Part shown: positions 19,901 through 29,584 of the stretch, one piece after another | How the letters are laid out: every line of letters begins with the position of its first letter | Position numbering within the stretch: position 1 is the first letter of the stretch | Assembly (NCBI RefSeq): GCF_002777855.1 | Contig: NZ_MEIK01000029.1 | Coordinates: forward strand, 62,001 to 126,000 | Source: Snodgrassella alvi | GTDB lineage: Bacteria; Pseudomonadota; Gammaproteobacteria; Burkholderiales; Neisseriaceae | Direction: 5' to 3' | Length of the DNA stretch: 64,000 bases | The notes under the pieces: model-generated | The model's input: only the letters and a program-made list of their open reading frames with translations | The model's database searches: none | Told to the model about the DNA's origin: nothing | Program-made: the position numbers and the translations under genes

Positions 19901-20169
19901 GACTGCCTATCGGTAGCGTTGATATCCGCTTTTTTCAGCTGCGCCACCAGCGCATCGAGGAAATGACGCTCGGTATCGGTGGGATAAATGTTGGCAAACT
20001 TCTCCCACTCCTGTGGCTGTGTGGTCTGCACAAAGGTCAGTGCATCCTGTGAGTAAAGCGCACGTTCGCGATCGTAGCCGTCGGTTTTTCCACGGATCCA
20101 GCCTCTCTCTTCCATTTGAGCGATTATGTCATTCTGGAAAATCAGCTCTTTGGTGCTGTCCATGCTCAT
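16924..20169 (-). CDS. hsdR: Type I restriction enzyme, restriction/translocase subunit HsdR
   Basis: The motor and nuclease subunit of a type I restriction-modification complex. It translocates DNA with ATP and cuts at a distance when HsdM/HsdS find an unmethylated site. Visible landmarks: a PD-(D/E)xK nuclease core (RIDLVLFVNG then LELKS, around residue 160), Walker A HSAGSGKSNS near 340, TDRTVLDDQL, DEAH box IADEAHSSQSG near 453, FTATPKAKT, and the C-terminal helicase half with QTGFDQPKLC and TLSRLNRTYPGK. The length (1,081 aa) is normal. The frame reaches upstream to 20,220, but ATG 20,169 is chosen because its ATGA overlaps the hsdS stop, giving translational coupling. It is the last gene of hsdM-hsdS-hsdR. 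Confidence 0.95.
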   Translation of the reverse strand: MSMDSTKELIFQNDIIAQMEERGWIRGKTDGYDRERALYSQDALTFVQTTQPQEWEKFANIYPTDTERHFLDALVAQLKKADINATDRQSRTYGTLGVLRHGIKNHSARFSLCQFKPEHNLNPDTLTRYKQNIFRIVPELIYSPHASKAALAETGVKAKKWRIDLVLFVNGLPIATLELKSEFKQAVQNAITQYKQTRLPNSGTNKSEPLLTFKRGALVHFAVSQYEVFMTTKLAGDKTFFLPFNKGTHDGGAGNDSPQNTNDYATSYLWNEVLLPDNLQKILASFMHLQIVEKEDAIGVKYKSESLIFPRYHQWDVVNKLITAATVEGTGNKYLIQHSAGSGKSNSIAWTAHQLSRLYDEDGEKLFNSVIVVTDRTVLDDQLQDTIYQFEHQDGVVGRINNKEGDGSKSEKLASALENSQPIIIVTIQTFPFVLKAIENSVSLKQRKYAVIADEAHSSQSGSTARQLKEVLMTDTMDDDVEISSEDILDATIAARKGSNNLNFYAFTATPKAKTLELFGRRPNPQEPASKTNKPQAFHVYSMRQAIEEGFILNVLQNYINYKVAYKLLQKLDDEDQEVDSKKAKIKLNQWVLLHEHNVSQKVKVIVEHFRKHVMQLLGGQAKAMVVTSSRKAAVRYKLAFDKYIAEQKYDKIRAMVAFSGEVEFHEDDHNSFALLNQKFTEINMNPGLKGRDMRKAFDTEDYQIMLVANKFQTGFDQPKLCAMYVDKKLGGVECVQTLSRLNRTYPGKAESDIFVLDFYNQPEDILGAFQPYYQTATLTDVSDPQLVFDLFAKLRTSGIFLWSEVEQFCKVFFNNHLPIAALSNICKPAVQRWQQRYNSAVEAYENAKKIVERTKQTGDVVLITNAENTYKACEQEKSKLLIFKKDLGSFVRFYEFMSQIVDYDDKDLEKLSLFARHLRPLLREQRIEDDKIDLSNVEMSHYRISKLYQQSLQLQKNAEDGKINPSNDIGTAKPKHKKEEFLSNILKRLNELFITDNLTDKDLINYAFTVRDKLSENQTVMAQIMNNSPEQVMLGDFPKAIDNAVLESNDAQKEMMMQYLSNPELAKNFARVVFDMLKGI

Positions 20170-21524
20170 ACGGTGGACTCCTGTAGCTCCTCCACATCTT
20201 GCGTGTCCGGGATAACCCAATCGCGGACGTCGATTTTTCCGGTGACGGCGGCGGAGATCAGTGCGGTGCGGCGTTCTTGTGCAAGTCGGATTGTCAATTC
20301 TGCACTTTCAATTAAACATTCAAGAGTATCTATTTTTTCATTTAAATAGTTAACAATTTTATATTGTTCTTCTAATGGAGGGATACAGAACCAAAAATTC
20401 TGAATTTTATCCAAGTGCAGGTTAATTACAGTGCTTTGTTTAATTAAACCAAAAACTTGTTCTTTGATTTCGTGACTTTTGAAATAAAACTCTGAATATT
20501 CAGGTGTTAGCGTGCCCTTAAACTTTATCAGACACAGGCTAACGAAAATACTGAATTCCCAATCCCAGTCAACAAGTTTAGGAACGCCAATAGTACCATT
20601 TTTTGACAACAGTAAATCACCATTTTCTGGCCTGCATCTTTTAATTAATTCTTTATGCTCATGCTCAGGAATGAATTTTATATTATCAAAATCAATGTAT
20701 TTATCCTGAATATCAGTCACCCGTAAAAATGGGATACCTTTTTCAGTGTAAGTAGGTGTGAAGTGTGCACCATCTACAATTTGGCGTGTATGATATTTTA
20801 GGCGTGCGGGTATCCAATGCTCCGGCACTTCCCCCAACCAATCCACACCAGAATCTTTCATCGGCACATCAGGGTTTAGTCCTTTGGTGACAGCATGGCT
20901 AATCACTGCCTGACGTTTTTCTTTCAAAAGTTCAATCAGTTGCTGTTGCTTCTCAATGAGGTTATCGATTTTTGCGGTTTCGTGACTTAAAAATGCGCAT
21001 ATTTTCTTCTGCTCACCAAGACTAGGTAATAAAATTTCAACTATCCCAAACGTTTCTGGATATAATCGAAGACGAGAATCAATAACCCCCGTAGAAAGCG
21101 ATTTAAACTGGGTTGTGTATATTTTAGTTCTAAGTAAATAGTGCATGTACTCAGGTTGTGCTTTTGCCGTGTCAAATCTGAAAACAGAATATGCTGGGCT
21201 AATGATTCCGTCATAATTTGAAACGCCAAGACCAGTCTTCCAAGCCAGCATAATATTCATTGCTAAGTCATTGACCTGACATTTTTTATAGCCAATTAAA
21301 GAATCAGCTCTTGAGATAAAGTCGCCATCTTCAATGGTATCTTGCCTAGGTTTCACTCCATAATATTCAGAAACAGAAAGTAGGGTTTCATCCCCAGTAG
21401 TAGATAACTCTCTTACCTCTTTGAATACATATTTGCCACGTAACGTTTGCCAATATGTTGGAATCTCCCCCAACCACTCAACTCCAGAATCCTTATACTC
21501 CGGATACGCTTTATACTTAGCCAT
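20166..21524 (-). CDS. hsdS: Type I restriction enzyme, specificity subunit HsdS
   Basis: This subunit selects the bipartite DNA target for both methylation and cleavage. It shows the expected two-fold layout: two target-recognition domains, each opening with a related motif (KDSGVEWLGEIPTYW near residue 10 and KDSGVDWLGEVPEHW near 225). Each is followed by a conserved helical spacer (LGEQKKICAFLSHE and LEEQYKIVNYLNEK) ending in RQAVISHAVTKG and RTALISAAVTGK. At 452 residues it is full length with no frameshift. The start overlaps the hsdM stop by one base and the stop overlaps the hsdR start by four. The recognition sequence cannot be predicted from the sequence alone. Confidence 0.95.
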   Translation of the reverse strand: MAKYKAYPEYKDSGVEWLGEIPTYWQTLRGKYVFKEVRELSTTGDETLLSVSEYYGVKPRQDTIEDGDFISRADSLIGYKKCQVNDLAMNIMLAWKTGLGVSNYDGIISPAYSVFRFDTAKAQPEYMHYLLRTKIYTTQFKSLSTGVIDSRLRLYPETFGIVEILLPSLGEQKKICAFLSHETAKIDNLIEKQQQLIELLKEKRQAVISHAVTKGLNPDVPMKDSGVDWLGEVPEHWIPARLKYHTRQIVDGAHFTPTYTEKGIPFLRVTDIQDKYIDFDNIKFIPEHEHKELIKRCRPENGDLLLSKNGTIGVPKLVDWDWEFSIFVSLCLIKFKGTLTPEYSEFYFKSHEIKEQVFGLIKQSTVINLHLDKIQNFWFCIPPLEEQYKIVNYLNEKIDTLECLIESAELTIRLAQERRTALISAAVTGKIDVRDWVIPDTQDVEELQESTV

Positions 21525-23884
21525 CAGGAATGTACCTCCTGCAGCAGCTTCATAATCTCGGCGCTGACCGCGTCTAGATCGGCATCAATCTCTTTTAACG
21601 GACGCGGTGGCTGATAGACATAGAAATGGCGGTTAAACGGGATCTCGTAACCGACAATCCCCACCTCGCCATCTTTCGCATCACGCTTATCAGCGTTGAT
21701 CCACGCGTCATTCACGTGCGGCAGTACTTCTGCTTTGAAGTAGTTTTCAATCAGGTCGCTGGTGGACGATGCAGGGTTCAGCGGCACGTTTTCGTTATCG
21801 CGCAGCTCACCGTCCTGTTCGAACTCAACAACCTTGCCTTTGTACTCAAACGCCCCGTACAACGGCTGAGTGGCTTCTTTCAGCACCTTCTTCACTACCG
21901 GCTCGGCATCCGGGTTTTTGGTGGTGATGGCGTCGATAAACTGCTTGTTCTCTTTAGCGTCCAGCTTCACGCCAGCCGTTTTGATGGCACATTTCAGGGT
22001 CAACTGGAACTGGTTGAAGTCATTGCTCACCAGCGTTTTGCCACCCGCCTGTGTACCCAGAGCTGCCTGTATCTGCTGTGCTTTTTCCATTAACCCACGC
22101 TGCGCCAGCCACAGTTTGCTGTCGAGCAGGTCTTTAATCTGCTTCTCTTTCAGCTCGGCAAATTCAGCTTTGATGATGGCGCGCGCATCGGCTTCCAGCT
22201 CCGAGAAATCGCCGTAGGTGTTGTCCTGCCACTGGGATGCAAACTCTTTATACAGGCGTTCCATCGGCGCGTTAAATGGTTTCGGTGCAAAGCGTAGGGT
22301 TGCAATTGCTTCATCCGTCACCTGAGCAGATATTCGCAGCGGGCGCTCAATGGTCAGGCGGCGGTAGCCAAAGTCGGTATTGTTAAAGATTTTACTGGCG
22401 AAGGTTTTCGGCGCTTCGGTTTTGGTGGTGGCAGGCTGGCGGCCACAGTTGGATTTTTGCTCGGTGGCTTTTTCCAAACCCAATTTTTCTAGAGTGGCGG
22501 CGTTTACTACTGCAAAATCACCAAAGGTTTGGGCGATTAGTTTGATATCATCTTCGCCCATCATATTTCGTTTGGAGCCCAATGATTTACGCATTTTGCC
22601 GCACAGGTTGGTGCCATCAATTAGCTGTACTTTGCCTTTACGCTCAGGCGCTTTTTTGTTGGAGAGTATCCAGATGTAGGTGGCAATGCCAGTGTTGTAG
22701 AACATGTCTGTTGGCAATGCGATGATGCCTTCCAGCAAATCAGCTTCCAAAATGTAGCGGCGGATTTCGCTTTCACCACTGCCCGCTCCACCGGTAAACA
22801 ACGGAGAGCCGTTAAGAATAATTCCGATACGGCTGCCGTGGCTGACGCTATCATCTACATTATGGCTGTTGCGCATTTTGCTGATCAGGTGCAGTAGAAA
22901 CAATAGCGAACCGTCGGAAACCCGCGGCAGGCCAGGGCCAAAGCGGCCGCTAAATCCTTTTTGTATATGCTCATCAATAATCTCGCCCTCTATTTTTTTC
23001 CAGTCTACGCCAAATGGCGGGTTAGAGAGCATATAGTCAAATTTATCCAGTGGTAGCTGGTCGTTAGAGAGGGTGTTGCCCAGTTTAATTCGGCTGATAT
23101 CCTGACCTTTGATGAGCATATCGCCTTTACAGATGGCGTAGGATTCTGGGTTTAGCTCTTGGCCAAAAGGACATAGGACAGCTTTAGGATTCAGCTCGTG
23201 CACATATTCCATACCGGCAGAGAGAAAACCACCTGTGCCGGCGGTTGGGTCGTAAATGGTGCGGATGATACCGTCCTTGACCAGCACTTCATCATCTTTC
23301 ATTAATACCAGAGAGGTGGTTAAACGGACGATATCACGTGGGGTGAAGTGCTCACCGGCGGTTTCGTTTGAGCTTTCTGCAAAACGGCGGATCAACTCTT
23401 CGAATACTAGCCCCATTTCATAGTTGGATATCGCTTTTGGACTAAGGTCGGTAGTGGCAAATTTTTTTACCACTTTATACAGCAAGTTGGCATCTTCCAG
23501 CAGGCCGATAAACTCACTGAATTTAAAGTGATCGAAGATTTCACGCGCATCAGGTGAAAACGCCTGTACGTAGCTTTCTAGGTTGGCTTTGATGTCGTTC
23601 TGCCCCAATTTACCTAGATCCATCTTAGACGTATTGTAAAAAGTAAGTCCGCTGGCGTGCTGCAGAAGCATTTCTAAGCTTTCTTCCGGCAGTGTGTTGG
23701 TTTGAAATTCATCATATTTTGCCACCACTGCATCTTTCGTTTCTGCCAATACACACTCTAGGCGGCGCAGCAGAGTAAAGGGCAGGATCACGCGCCCGTA
23801 CTGAGACTGCTTGAAATCTCCACGCAGTAAATCTGCCACCGACCAGATAAACGCAGCCGTTTGGGAAAAATTAGTGTTTGTCAT
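21524..23884 (-). CDS. hsdM: Type I restriction enzyme, DNA adenine methyltransferase subunit HsdM
   Basis: The modification subunit, which transfers a methyl group from SAM to N6 of adenine. The N-terminal HsdM helical domain starts [20 protein letters not shown]. The SAM motif [10 protein letters not shown] lies near residue 211 and the catalytic NPPFG near 290. At 786 residues it is longer than EcoKI HsdM (about 530), with an extended C-terminal part from about residue 500 seen in many proteobacterial HsdM proteins. The frame is open up to 24,088, but ATG 23,884 has a GAGGA box and matches the family N-terminus. By eye this gene is richer in G+C than its surroundings, which fits horizontal acquisition of the operon. 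Confidence 0.95.
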   Translation of the reverse strand: MTNTNFSQTAAFIWSVADLLRGDFKQSQYGRVILPFTLLRRLECVLAETKDAVVAKYDEFQTNTLPEESLEMLLQHASGLTFYNTSKMDLGKLGQNDIKANLESYVQAFSPDAREIFDHFKFSEFIGLLEDANLLYKVVKKFATTDLSPKAISNYEMGLVFEELIRRFAESSNETAGEHFTPRDIVRLTTSLVLMKDDEVLVKDGIIRTIYDPTAGTGGFLSAGMEYVHELNPKAVLCPFGQELNPESYAICKGDMLIKGQDISRIKLGNTLSNDQLPLDKFDYMLSNPPFGVDWKKIEGEIIDEHIQKGFSGRFGPGLPRVSDGSLLFLLHLISKMRNSHNVDDSVSHGSRIGIILNGSPLFTGGAGSGESEIRRYILEADLLEGIIALPTDMFYNTGIATYIWILSNKKAPERKGKVQLIDGTNLCGKMRKSLGSKRNMMGEDDIKLIAQTFGDFAVVNAATLEKLGLEKATEQKSNCGRQPATTKTEAPKTFASKIFNNTDFGYRRLTIERPLRISAQVTDEAIATLRFAPKPFNAPMERLYKEFASQWQDNTYGDFSELEADARAIIKAEFAELKEKQIKDLLDSKLWLAQRGLMEKAQQIQAALGTQAGGKTLVSNDFNQFQLTLKCAIKTAGVKLDAKENKQFIDAITTKNPDAEPVVKKVLKEATQPLYGAFEYKGKVVEFEQDGELRDNENVPLNPASSTSDLIENYFKAEVLPHVNDAWINADKRDAKDGEVGIVGYEIPFNRHFYVYQPPRPLKEIDADLDAVSAEIMKLLQEVHS

Positions 23885-24995
23885 GAGTTCCTCGGAAAAG
23901 ATTGCAGCCAGAGTACAAATGCGCCCAGGCAAAAAATTCAATTCAGAATGCTGTAGGCGAGATGATACCTGCTCTGTGTGCCATCGCAAGCGATGCAAAA
24001 CAAAGAAAGATACAGTGGGGGTGACGTATGACAAAGATGTATGTACAAACCCCTTAGGCTGGACAGTAATATATGGATGAGAAACCATAGCGCTGGTGAT
24101 GGTTGCTCTGAGCCCAAAGATTAGATATAGCTTGAATTTTACACTCGAATCAGAGTATTAACTAAATAAAAATTTTGATATTGGTTTGATGCTATTGGTA
24201 TGTTGGTGAGATGAGTTGGGCTGATTTTAATGAAGATGCTTTTGATAAGCGGCTTCTAAGTTTTATTTAAAAATTGGGTGCTCAAATGAAAATAATTGCT
24301 TCTGTTTGTGTTGATGTTTGAGCAATAACAAAACGTGATGTATTCCAAGGATAAACGGGGCAACATATTATTTTAGTAGAAAGCGTCAGGCGCAGTTTTT
24401 AGAAATGGGATGTTAATCCTTTCGGTATCTGAATATTTTTATATTTTTGTCATAATTAAGTGCTATGTGACGCTGTGTAACTCTGTGTCGAATATTTGAG
24501 CGTGTTTTTTCTTTATTCGTTCTGTTGCTCAAGATGATGAGTTGTATCATGTCGGTTCGCTTTTGGATTTGTGTTAACACTTGGCTATATTTTTGGGCCG
24601 GTGCGTTTGATATTGCATCTTCAGATGCGTAATTAAACTAAGCTTCTTTTTCTGAAATTTCATTAAGCAGTTTCAAAGGACGATGACATTTGGTGTAGAA
24701 CCGCTAATCGTTATTTGTGATTTCAACATTACTGATTCTAATCCAGCGGCCGTTGTAACCAAAAAGCGATAATTCGCTGTTTGATACGCCGGTTTGATTT
24801 TGTTTTATCTGGTGATAAAACGGAAGTTACTGACGGCGGTACAAATAGTGTGTTGTATAGTTGTTTTCAAAAAGAGCTGGTTAAATGCGGGTGGATAATA
24901 TGTAGTTGGAATCAGCTTTTATTGTCTTATGCCTATGTGTATTATATATTTATTAATATTTATCTATTATTACATAAACATGGATATGATAAACC
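23885..24995. other. Intergenic region upstream of the hsd operon
   Basis: About 1.1 kb between divergent hsdM and the patatin gene. It should hold the hsd promoter. Short frames exist (for example 24,781-25,086) but have no recognisable family, signal peptide or ribosome binding site. I see no inverted repeats or integrase remnants that would mark how the restriction operon arrived. Confidence 0.4.
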
Positions 24996-25895
24996 ATGTG
25001 TAATGCGCAGCGGGAACCGTCTGGGATGCAGGTTGCTTTGGTTGTGGAAGGCGGTGGTATGCGTGCCGCTTTCAGCAGCGGGGTAACAGATGCTTTTTTG
25101 CAGGCAGACTTTAATCCGTTTACTTTGCTGGTTGGTGTATCTTCTGGTGCCAGTACGATTGCCAGCTATTTGTCTGGGCAAACCGGTCGTAATCTGGATG
25201 TGCTGATGAATCAGTCGTGCCGACGGCAGTTTATCAGCTGGTCTCGTTTTATCCTTGGTGGTGATTTATTGGATATTGACTGGTTATGGCGAGTGGTACA
25301 GCAGGAAAATCCGCTCGACTGCGAACGTATGTTTGCACAGAAGCGTGATTTCAGAATTGTGCTTAGTAATGCTATTACAGGGGAGGCACATTATGCTGTG
25401 GCTGAACCCAAAAATTTTTTAGATGTGCTGCGTGCTTCTAGCTCTATTCCATTTATTATTCGTAAACCGGTACCCATCGGTAGTGATACTTATTATGACG
25501 GTGGTGTGGCTGATGCCTTGCCGGTGCGGTGGGCGCTGTCGCAGCCGAATATCGGCGGTGTTATTGTTATCCGTACACGTGCGCATGCTTATGTTAAGAA
25601 AGGTGGATTTGGTGATGCTTTGCTGGCACGGCGCTTGCCTGACAGTGGGTTTGCTCGGGCTTTGCGCCAGCGGGTAAAGCATTATAATGCTACGCTGGCA
25701 TGGATGCGCCGGCCTGAACACTCGCGGTATATTTTTGAAATCAATCCGCCGGAAAATAGCAAAATGGCTGGACGCCTGTGCCAGGATGCTAGCCGTTTGC
25801 GTTATAGTTATGCGGCTGGGCTGGAGTGTGGACAAAAATTTCTGCAGCAATGGCCAGTATTTAAAGATTTCTTCAGCCTTAATGTACAGGATTAA
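24996..25895 (+). CDS. Patatin-like phospholipase, YjjU-type
   Basis: A predicted cytoplasmic serine acyl-hydrolase of the patatin family. The catalytic features are all present: oxyanion loop EGGGMR near the N-terminus, nucleophile elbow GVSSGAS (G-x-S-x-G) and the dyad aspartate in YYDGGVADALP. Segments such as ADFNPFTLLVGVSSG and VLRASSSIPF resemble E. coli YjjU. The length (about 300 aa) is normal. ATG 25,026 (MQVALVVEGGG) is an alternative start; neither has a strong ribosome binding site. No signal peptide. It is followed 25 bp later by an MFS transporter gene, so the two are probably co-transcribed. The substrate is unknown. Confidence 0.88.
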   Translation: MCNAQREPSGMQVALVVEGGGMRAAFSSGVTDAFLQADFNPFTLLVGVSSGASTIASYLSGQTGRNLDVLMNQSCRRQFISWSRFILGGDLLDIDWLWRVVQQENPLDCERMFAQKRDFRIVLSNAITGEAHYAVAEPKNFLDVLRASSSIPFIIRKPVPIGSDTYYDGGVADALPVRWALSQPNIGGVIVIRTRAHAYVKKGGFGDALLARRLPDSGFARALRQRVKHYNATLAWMRRPEHSRYIFEINPPENSKMAGRLCQDASRLRYSYAAGLECGQKFLQQWPVFKDFFSLNVQD

Positions 25896-25920
25896 GGGGA
25901 ATGGGTAATTTGGTGAAGTA

Positions 25921-27123
25921 ATGACAACAGATTCGACTGTATCGAAAACACAGCATCGTCTTAGTCTTTTTGTGGCTATTCTGGCACTGGCTTTTGTTCT
26001 TCGTGGTCCACTGACGGGTGTTGGACCTTTATTGCAGAATATTCAGGCACAGCTGCACATCAGTAGTACGCTGGCTGGCTTACTAACAACGGTGCCGCTG
26101 CTGACCTTTGGTTTGTTTTCTATTTTTATTCCTAGACTGGCAGCGCGTTTTGGTTCGGAGCAGATGGTATTTTTTGCTCTGTGGGTGCTGACGCTGGGGC
26201 TGGTGTTGCGTTGTGGCAGTGGGCTATTTTTGCTGCTGGCGGGTACAACTTTGCTTAGCTGTGCTATTGCTGTGGGTAATGTGCTGATTCCCAGTATGGT
26301 GAAACAGTACTTCCCGTTTAAGATGGGCTTGGTGACTGCATTATATGCCTTGATTATGAATGTGGGTGGTGCTGCCGGTTCGGCATTGAGTGCACCTTTA
26401 GCGCATAGTAACTTGTGGGGCTGGCGTGGCGCTTTGGTGGCGTGGGTATTGCCAGCTCTGGTAGCGATGGTGATCTGGTGGCTGCCTTTTAAAACAGCGA
26501 ATGCCATTCCTAGAGCGGCTGTGCGTTCACGGCCGGTAACGGTACATTTGTGGCGTAATCCGCTGGCGTGGCAGGTGACGCTGTTTATGGGATTTCAATC
26601 ATTTTTGTTTTATTCCACGGTAAGCTGGCTGCCGCAGATTGTAGCTAAAGCCGGTGTGTCTGCTACTGAGGCCGGAGGCTGGCTTGGGCTGATGCAGTTG
26701 GTAATGGTGCCAACTAATCTGCTGATACCAATTTATGCCGCTAGATTAAAACAGCAGCAGTGGATTGGCGCATTGTGTGGGGTATCGCTGATACTGTCTG
26801 TGTTATTGCTGATGTCGCCATGGCGTAGCTGTTATTTTCCAGCCGTGCTGCTGCTGGGTCTCGGTATCAGTGGTGCTTTCTGTCTGAGTATGATGTTTTT
26901 CAGTCTGCGCAGTAGCAGTGTAACTGAGGGCGTATTGTTGTCTGGTATGGCACAGACCTGTGGATATTTGTTTGCTGCTGTAGGGCCGGTTTTGATGGGG
27001 GCGTTACACGATATCATGCATTCATGGTTTCCTGCGTTGGTGCTGATGTTTTTTGCTGCGCTGGTGATTACGGTATCCGGCTGGAAAGCTGGTCAGGATC
27101 GGAAGCTGGCTGATTTTCAGTAA
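25921..27123 (+). CDS. MFS transporter, CynX/NimT family
   Basis: A 400-residue inner-membrane protein with about 12 hydrophobic segments, of the major facilitator superfamily. The opening LALAFVLRGPLTGVGPLL and the central GNVLIPSMVKQYFP and YALIMNVGGAAGSAL are characteristic of the CynX/NimT branch, which includes transporters for cyanate, nitroimidazole and other small organic anions. The actual substrate cannot be read from sequence. ATG 25,921 lies just after GGTGAAGTA. It is the second gene of a likely two-gene unit with the patatin-like protein, a pairing whose meaning is unclear. Confidence 0.85.
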   Translation: MTTDSTVSKTQHRLSLFVAILALAFVLRGPLTGVGPLLQNIQAQLHISSTLAGLLTTVPLLTFGLFSIFIPRLAARFGSEQMVFFALWVLTLGLVLRCGSGLFLLLAGTTLLSCAIAVGNVLIPSMVKQYFPFKMGLVTALYALIMNVGGAAGSALSAPLAHSNLWGWRGALVAWVLPALVAMVIWWLPFKTANAIPRAAVRSRPVTVHLWRNPLAWQVTLFMGFQSFLFYSTVSWLPQIVAKAGVSATEAGGWLGLMQLVMVPTNLLIPIYAARLKQQQWIGALCGVSLILSVLLLMSPWRSCYFPAVLLLGLGISGAFCLSMMFFSLRSSSVTEGVLLSGMAQTCGYLFAAVGPVLMGALHDIMHSWFPALVLMFFAALVITVSGWKAGQDRKLADFQ

Positions 27124-27172
27124 TAGATAATTATCCACAAGTTTATCCACAGGATTTTGTGTATAAAGTTGG

Positions 27173-27916
27173 CTATCCGCATACCGGACAGTCTGGGTTT
27201 GGTGCCAGTTGAAAGCGTTGCCATTGAAAGCGTTGTGCATCAAAGCAGTGCAGCCAGCAGCCGGTAGGTTGAATACCGGTGATGATCTTTAATGCTTCGC
27301 CAGCCTGCGCGGCGCCCATGACACCGAGTAAGGGAGCAAATACGCCGTTTTTGGCACAACTGGCACCTTCATCATTCATTTCACCTTCAAAGAGGCACTG
27401 ATAACAGGGACCATGGCCGTCGCGAAAATCATATACTGCCAGCTGACCGGAAAATATCAGTGCTGAGGCCGAAACCAGTGGTTTATGGGCTGTAAAACAA
27501 GCCTGATTAATTAGACGGCGGCTGGCAAAATTGTCGGTGCAATCAAGTACTATGTCTGTATCCTGTACAAGCTTTTGCAGCAGAGTGGCATCTGCTCTGG
27601 CAACAACGGGATACAGTTGTGTGTGTGAGTGGTGAGCCTGTAAGCGTTGGCACAAGACGCTGGCTTTATCTGCGCCTATATCGGAATCGTTAAACCAATA
27701 TTGCCGTTGCAGATTGCTGATATCGATGCTGTCGTTGTCCACTACGGTGATATGCCCTACGCCGCTGGACACCAGATAGGTAAGCGACGGATGTGCTAAG
27801 CCACCAGCTCCGATTATCAGTATGCGTGCGCTGAGAATGGCCTGCTGTCCGGCTATATCCAGTTTATCCAGTAAGATATGGCGGCTGTAACGCAGTAGTT
27901 GTTCATCGGTAATCAT
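27173..27916 (-). CDS. MoeB/ThiF/HesA-family adenylyltransferase
   Basis: An E1-like enzyme that adenylates the C-terminal glycine of a small sulfur carrier (MoaD or ThiS) for molybdopterin or thiamine synthesis. Features: opening LLRYSRHILLDKLDIAGQQ, nucleotide loop GAGGLA near residue 36 (usually GAGGLG), DISNLQRQYWF, DCTDNFASRRLIN, and a zinc site formed by CYQC and CPVC. The 247-residue length is that of MoeB/ThiF without a rhodanese domain. Sequence alone does not separate MoeB from ThiF, and no moa or thi genes are nearby. It stands alone, divergent from tsaC. Downstream, 27,124-27,172 is a short spacer before the convergent transporter gene. Confidence 0.9.
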   Translation of the reverse strand: MITDEQLLRYSRHILLDKLDIAGQQAILSARILIIGAGGLAHPSLTYLVSSGVGHITVVDNDSIDISNLQRQYWFNDSDIGADKASVLCQRLQAHHSHTQLYPVVARADATLLQKLVQDTDIVLDCTDNFASRRLINQACFTAHKPLVSASALIFSGQLAVYDFRDGHGPCYQCLFEGEMNDEGASCAKNGVFAPLLGVMGAAQAGEALKIITGIQPTGCWLHCFDAQRFQWQRFQLAPNPDCPVCG

Positions 27917-28019
27917 GAGAGCCTCGTTTGATTGAATGATGGTGGCCGAAGATGCAGTAGTAGTGTGGATGGTTGTGCCCTGCTATTATAAGGGCTTAGC
28001 TATATTTCTCTGAATACCT

Positions 28020-28589
28020 ATGCACCATCGTGCTCGGCCGGCCGGCCGATTTTTACATCATCTGCAAGCGTTTCTGCACAAGGGCGGCTTGATTGCCTAT
28101 CCGGCGGAAGGCAGTTACGGGCTTGGCTGTTTGCCTGATTATGCTCCGGCGTTACGCCGGCTGATCGCGCTAAAAAAAAGGGCTCAGCATAAGGGGCTGA
28201 TTGTGATTGGTGCTGATTTTGCACAATTGCGGCCATTGTTGGCACCTGTGTCTGCAGCTGAATCTAAAGCTATTATGCGCGAATGGCCAGCGCCTAAAAC
28301 TTTGTTGTTACCAGCACGGCAGCGAGTTTTGCCTTTGCTGCGGGGGCGTGGTCGACACAATCTGGCGGTACGTATTCCTGATCTGGATACGGCACGGTTT
28401 TTGTGCAAAGCAGCCGGTACGGCACTGGTCTCCACTTCATGCAATCGGGCTGGTAAAAAAGCCTGTAAAACGGAGCGGGAGGTTAGACGTCAGTTTGGGC
28501 GTCAGGTGTTGATTCTTGGCGGTCGAACCGGTGGTCGCCGGCAACCCAGCCAGATTATTGACTGGGCGTCAGGTAAACGGCTGCGTTGA
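28020..28589 (+). CDS. tsaC: Threonylcarbamoyl-AMP synthase, TsaC/YrdC type
   Basis: TsaC makes threonylcarbamoyl-AMP from threonine, bicarbonate and ATP, the first step of the t6A37 modification of tRNAs that read ANN codons. The YrdC/Sua5 fold is clear: GGLIAYPAEGSYGLGC, KKRAQHKGLIVIG (the conserved K-R-x-x-x-K-G region), NLAVRIPD, and STSCNRAGKK, with the serine and asparagine of the SxN motif. The 189-residue length fits the short TsaC form rather than the longer Sua5. ATG 28,020 is taken as the start. The product of this pathway is the substrate of TrmO, encoded at 1,590 in this window. Confidence 0.92.
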   Translation: MHHRARPAGRFLHHLQAFLHKGGLIAYPAEGSYGLGCLPDYAPALRRLIALKKRAQHKGLIVIGADFAQLRPLLAPVSAAESKAIMREWPAPKTLLLPARQRVLPLLRGRGRHNLAVRIPDLDTARFLCKAAGTALVSTSCNRAGKKACKTEREVRRQFGRQVLILGGRTGGRRQPSQIIDWASGKRLR

Positions 28590-28687
28590 TTGCCGGTCTC
28601 TTTGTGAATCGTTGATCGCGTTTACTAAAGCAGAAATCTAAGTATTTGTTATCAAAATTCACGCGGGTTTGTGCGGTGATGATGTTG

Positions 28688-29584
28688 CTAATGATTGCGG
28701 GCAATGACAAATTGAGCCAGTTCGCGCAGATGCTCAGCGCGATGGTCAAAACCAGCCAGTGCTTCCAAGGCCTTTTGTATTAAGTTTTCAGCATATTGGC
28801 GCGCTGAAGCCAGACCCAGCAGGCTGACATAGGTGGGTTTATTGGCCTGTGCATCCTTTCCGGCTGTTTTTCCCAGAACGCCGCTATCCTGTTCACAATC
28901 GAGTACGTCATCTATTACTTGAAAAGCCAAACCCAAATGACAAGCATAGGCATCAAGAGCAGTAAGTTGGTGCTGTTCGATATCGTTACAGCTGAGTCCG
29001 CCAAGGGCTACGGCTGACCGGATTAGTGCACCGGTTTTGAGCTGATGCATATGCTCAAGTTCATTTTGATTCAGGCTTTTACCAACACAGGCCAGATCAA
29101 TGGCTTGTCCTCCAGCCATACCACTACAGCCGGCGGCCTGAGCCAGTGTCTGTACCATTTGCAGCTGACGCTCGGGTGAGAGTGTGGTGGGCCGGCTGAG
29201 TAGGCTGAATGCCATGCTTTGCAGCGCATCGCCAACCAGTAAAGCGGTGGCCGGTGTGTAGCGAATGTGGCAAGCAGCTTTGCCGTGACGTAAGCTGTCG
29301 TTGTCCATTTCGGGCATATCGTCGTGTACCAGTGAATAAATGTGGATACATTCGATTGCGGCAATGGCGTTATCCACAGCCTCTGCTATGTTGTTACCCA
29401 GCTCGGCAGCAGCGAAAACCAGCATCGGACGCAAGCGTTTGCCGCCATCCAGCGCAGCATAGCGCATGGCATCAATCAGGGGTGCTGGTAGCTCGTCAGA
29501 TAAGGGCAATAGGCGATTTAGGGTTTGTTCGGTATGGTTTTGTACCTGTTGTTGCCAGTGGGCAAAGTTACTCCCCTGCTTCAA
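28688..29584 (-). CDS. ispA: Polyprenyl (farnesyl/geranyl) diphosphate synthase
   Basis: Condenses isopentenyl diphosphate with dimethylallyl and geranyl diphosphate to give farnesyl diphosphate for undecaprenol and quinone side chains. The first aspartate-rich motif ([10 protein letters not shown]) and the second ([10 protein letters not shown]), plus [17 protein letters not shown] and FQVIDD, identify the family. Its 298 residues are normal for IspA. The start is a TTG at 29,584, inside the end of xseB (17-bp overlap). An AGGAG about 7 nt before it supports this choice. The xseB-ispA pairing is conserved in proteobacteria, where dxs often follows; dxs is not present here, and a convergent tsaC lies downstream. 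Confidence 0.93.
   Translation of the reverse strand: MKQGSNFAHWQQQVQNHTEQTLNRLLPLSDELPAPLIDAMRYAALDGGKRLRPMLVFAAAELGNNIAEAVDNAIAAIECIHIYSLVHDDMPEMDNDSLRHGKAACHIRYTPATALLVGDALQSMAFSLLSRPTTLSPERQLQMVQTLAQAAGCSGMAGGQAIDLACVGKSLNQNELEHMHQLKTGALIRSAVALGGLSCNDIEQHQLTALDAYACHLGLAFQVIDDVLDCEQDSGVLGKTAGKDAQANKPTYVSLLGLASARQYAENLIQKALEALAGFDHRAEHLRELAQFVIARNH

Noticed and set aside
21626-22217. Two plus-strand frames of 155 and 115 codons inside hsdM
   Set aside because: Antisense shadows in a G+C-richer gene; no independent support.
24781-25086. 101-codon frame before the patatin gene
   Set aside because: No family match, no ribosome binding site, and it overlaps the start of the patatin-like gene in another frame.
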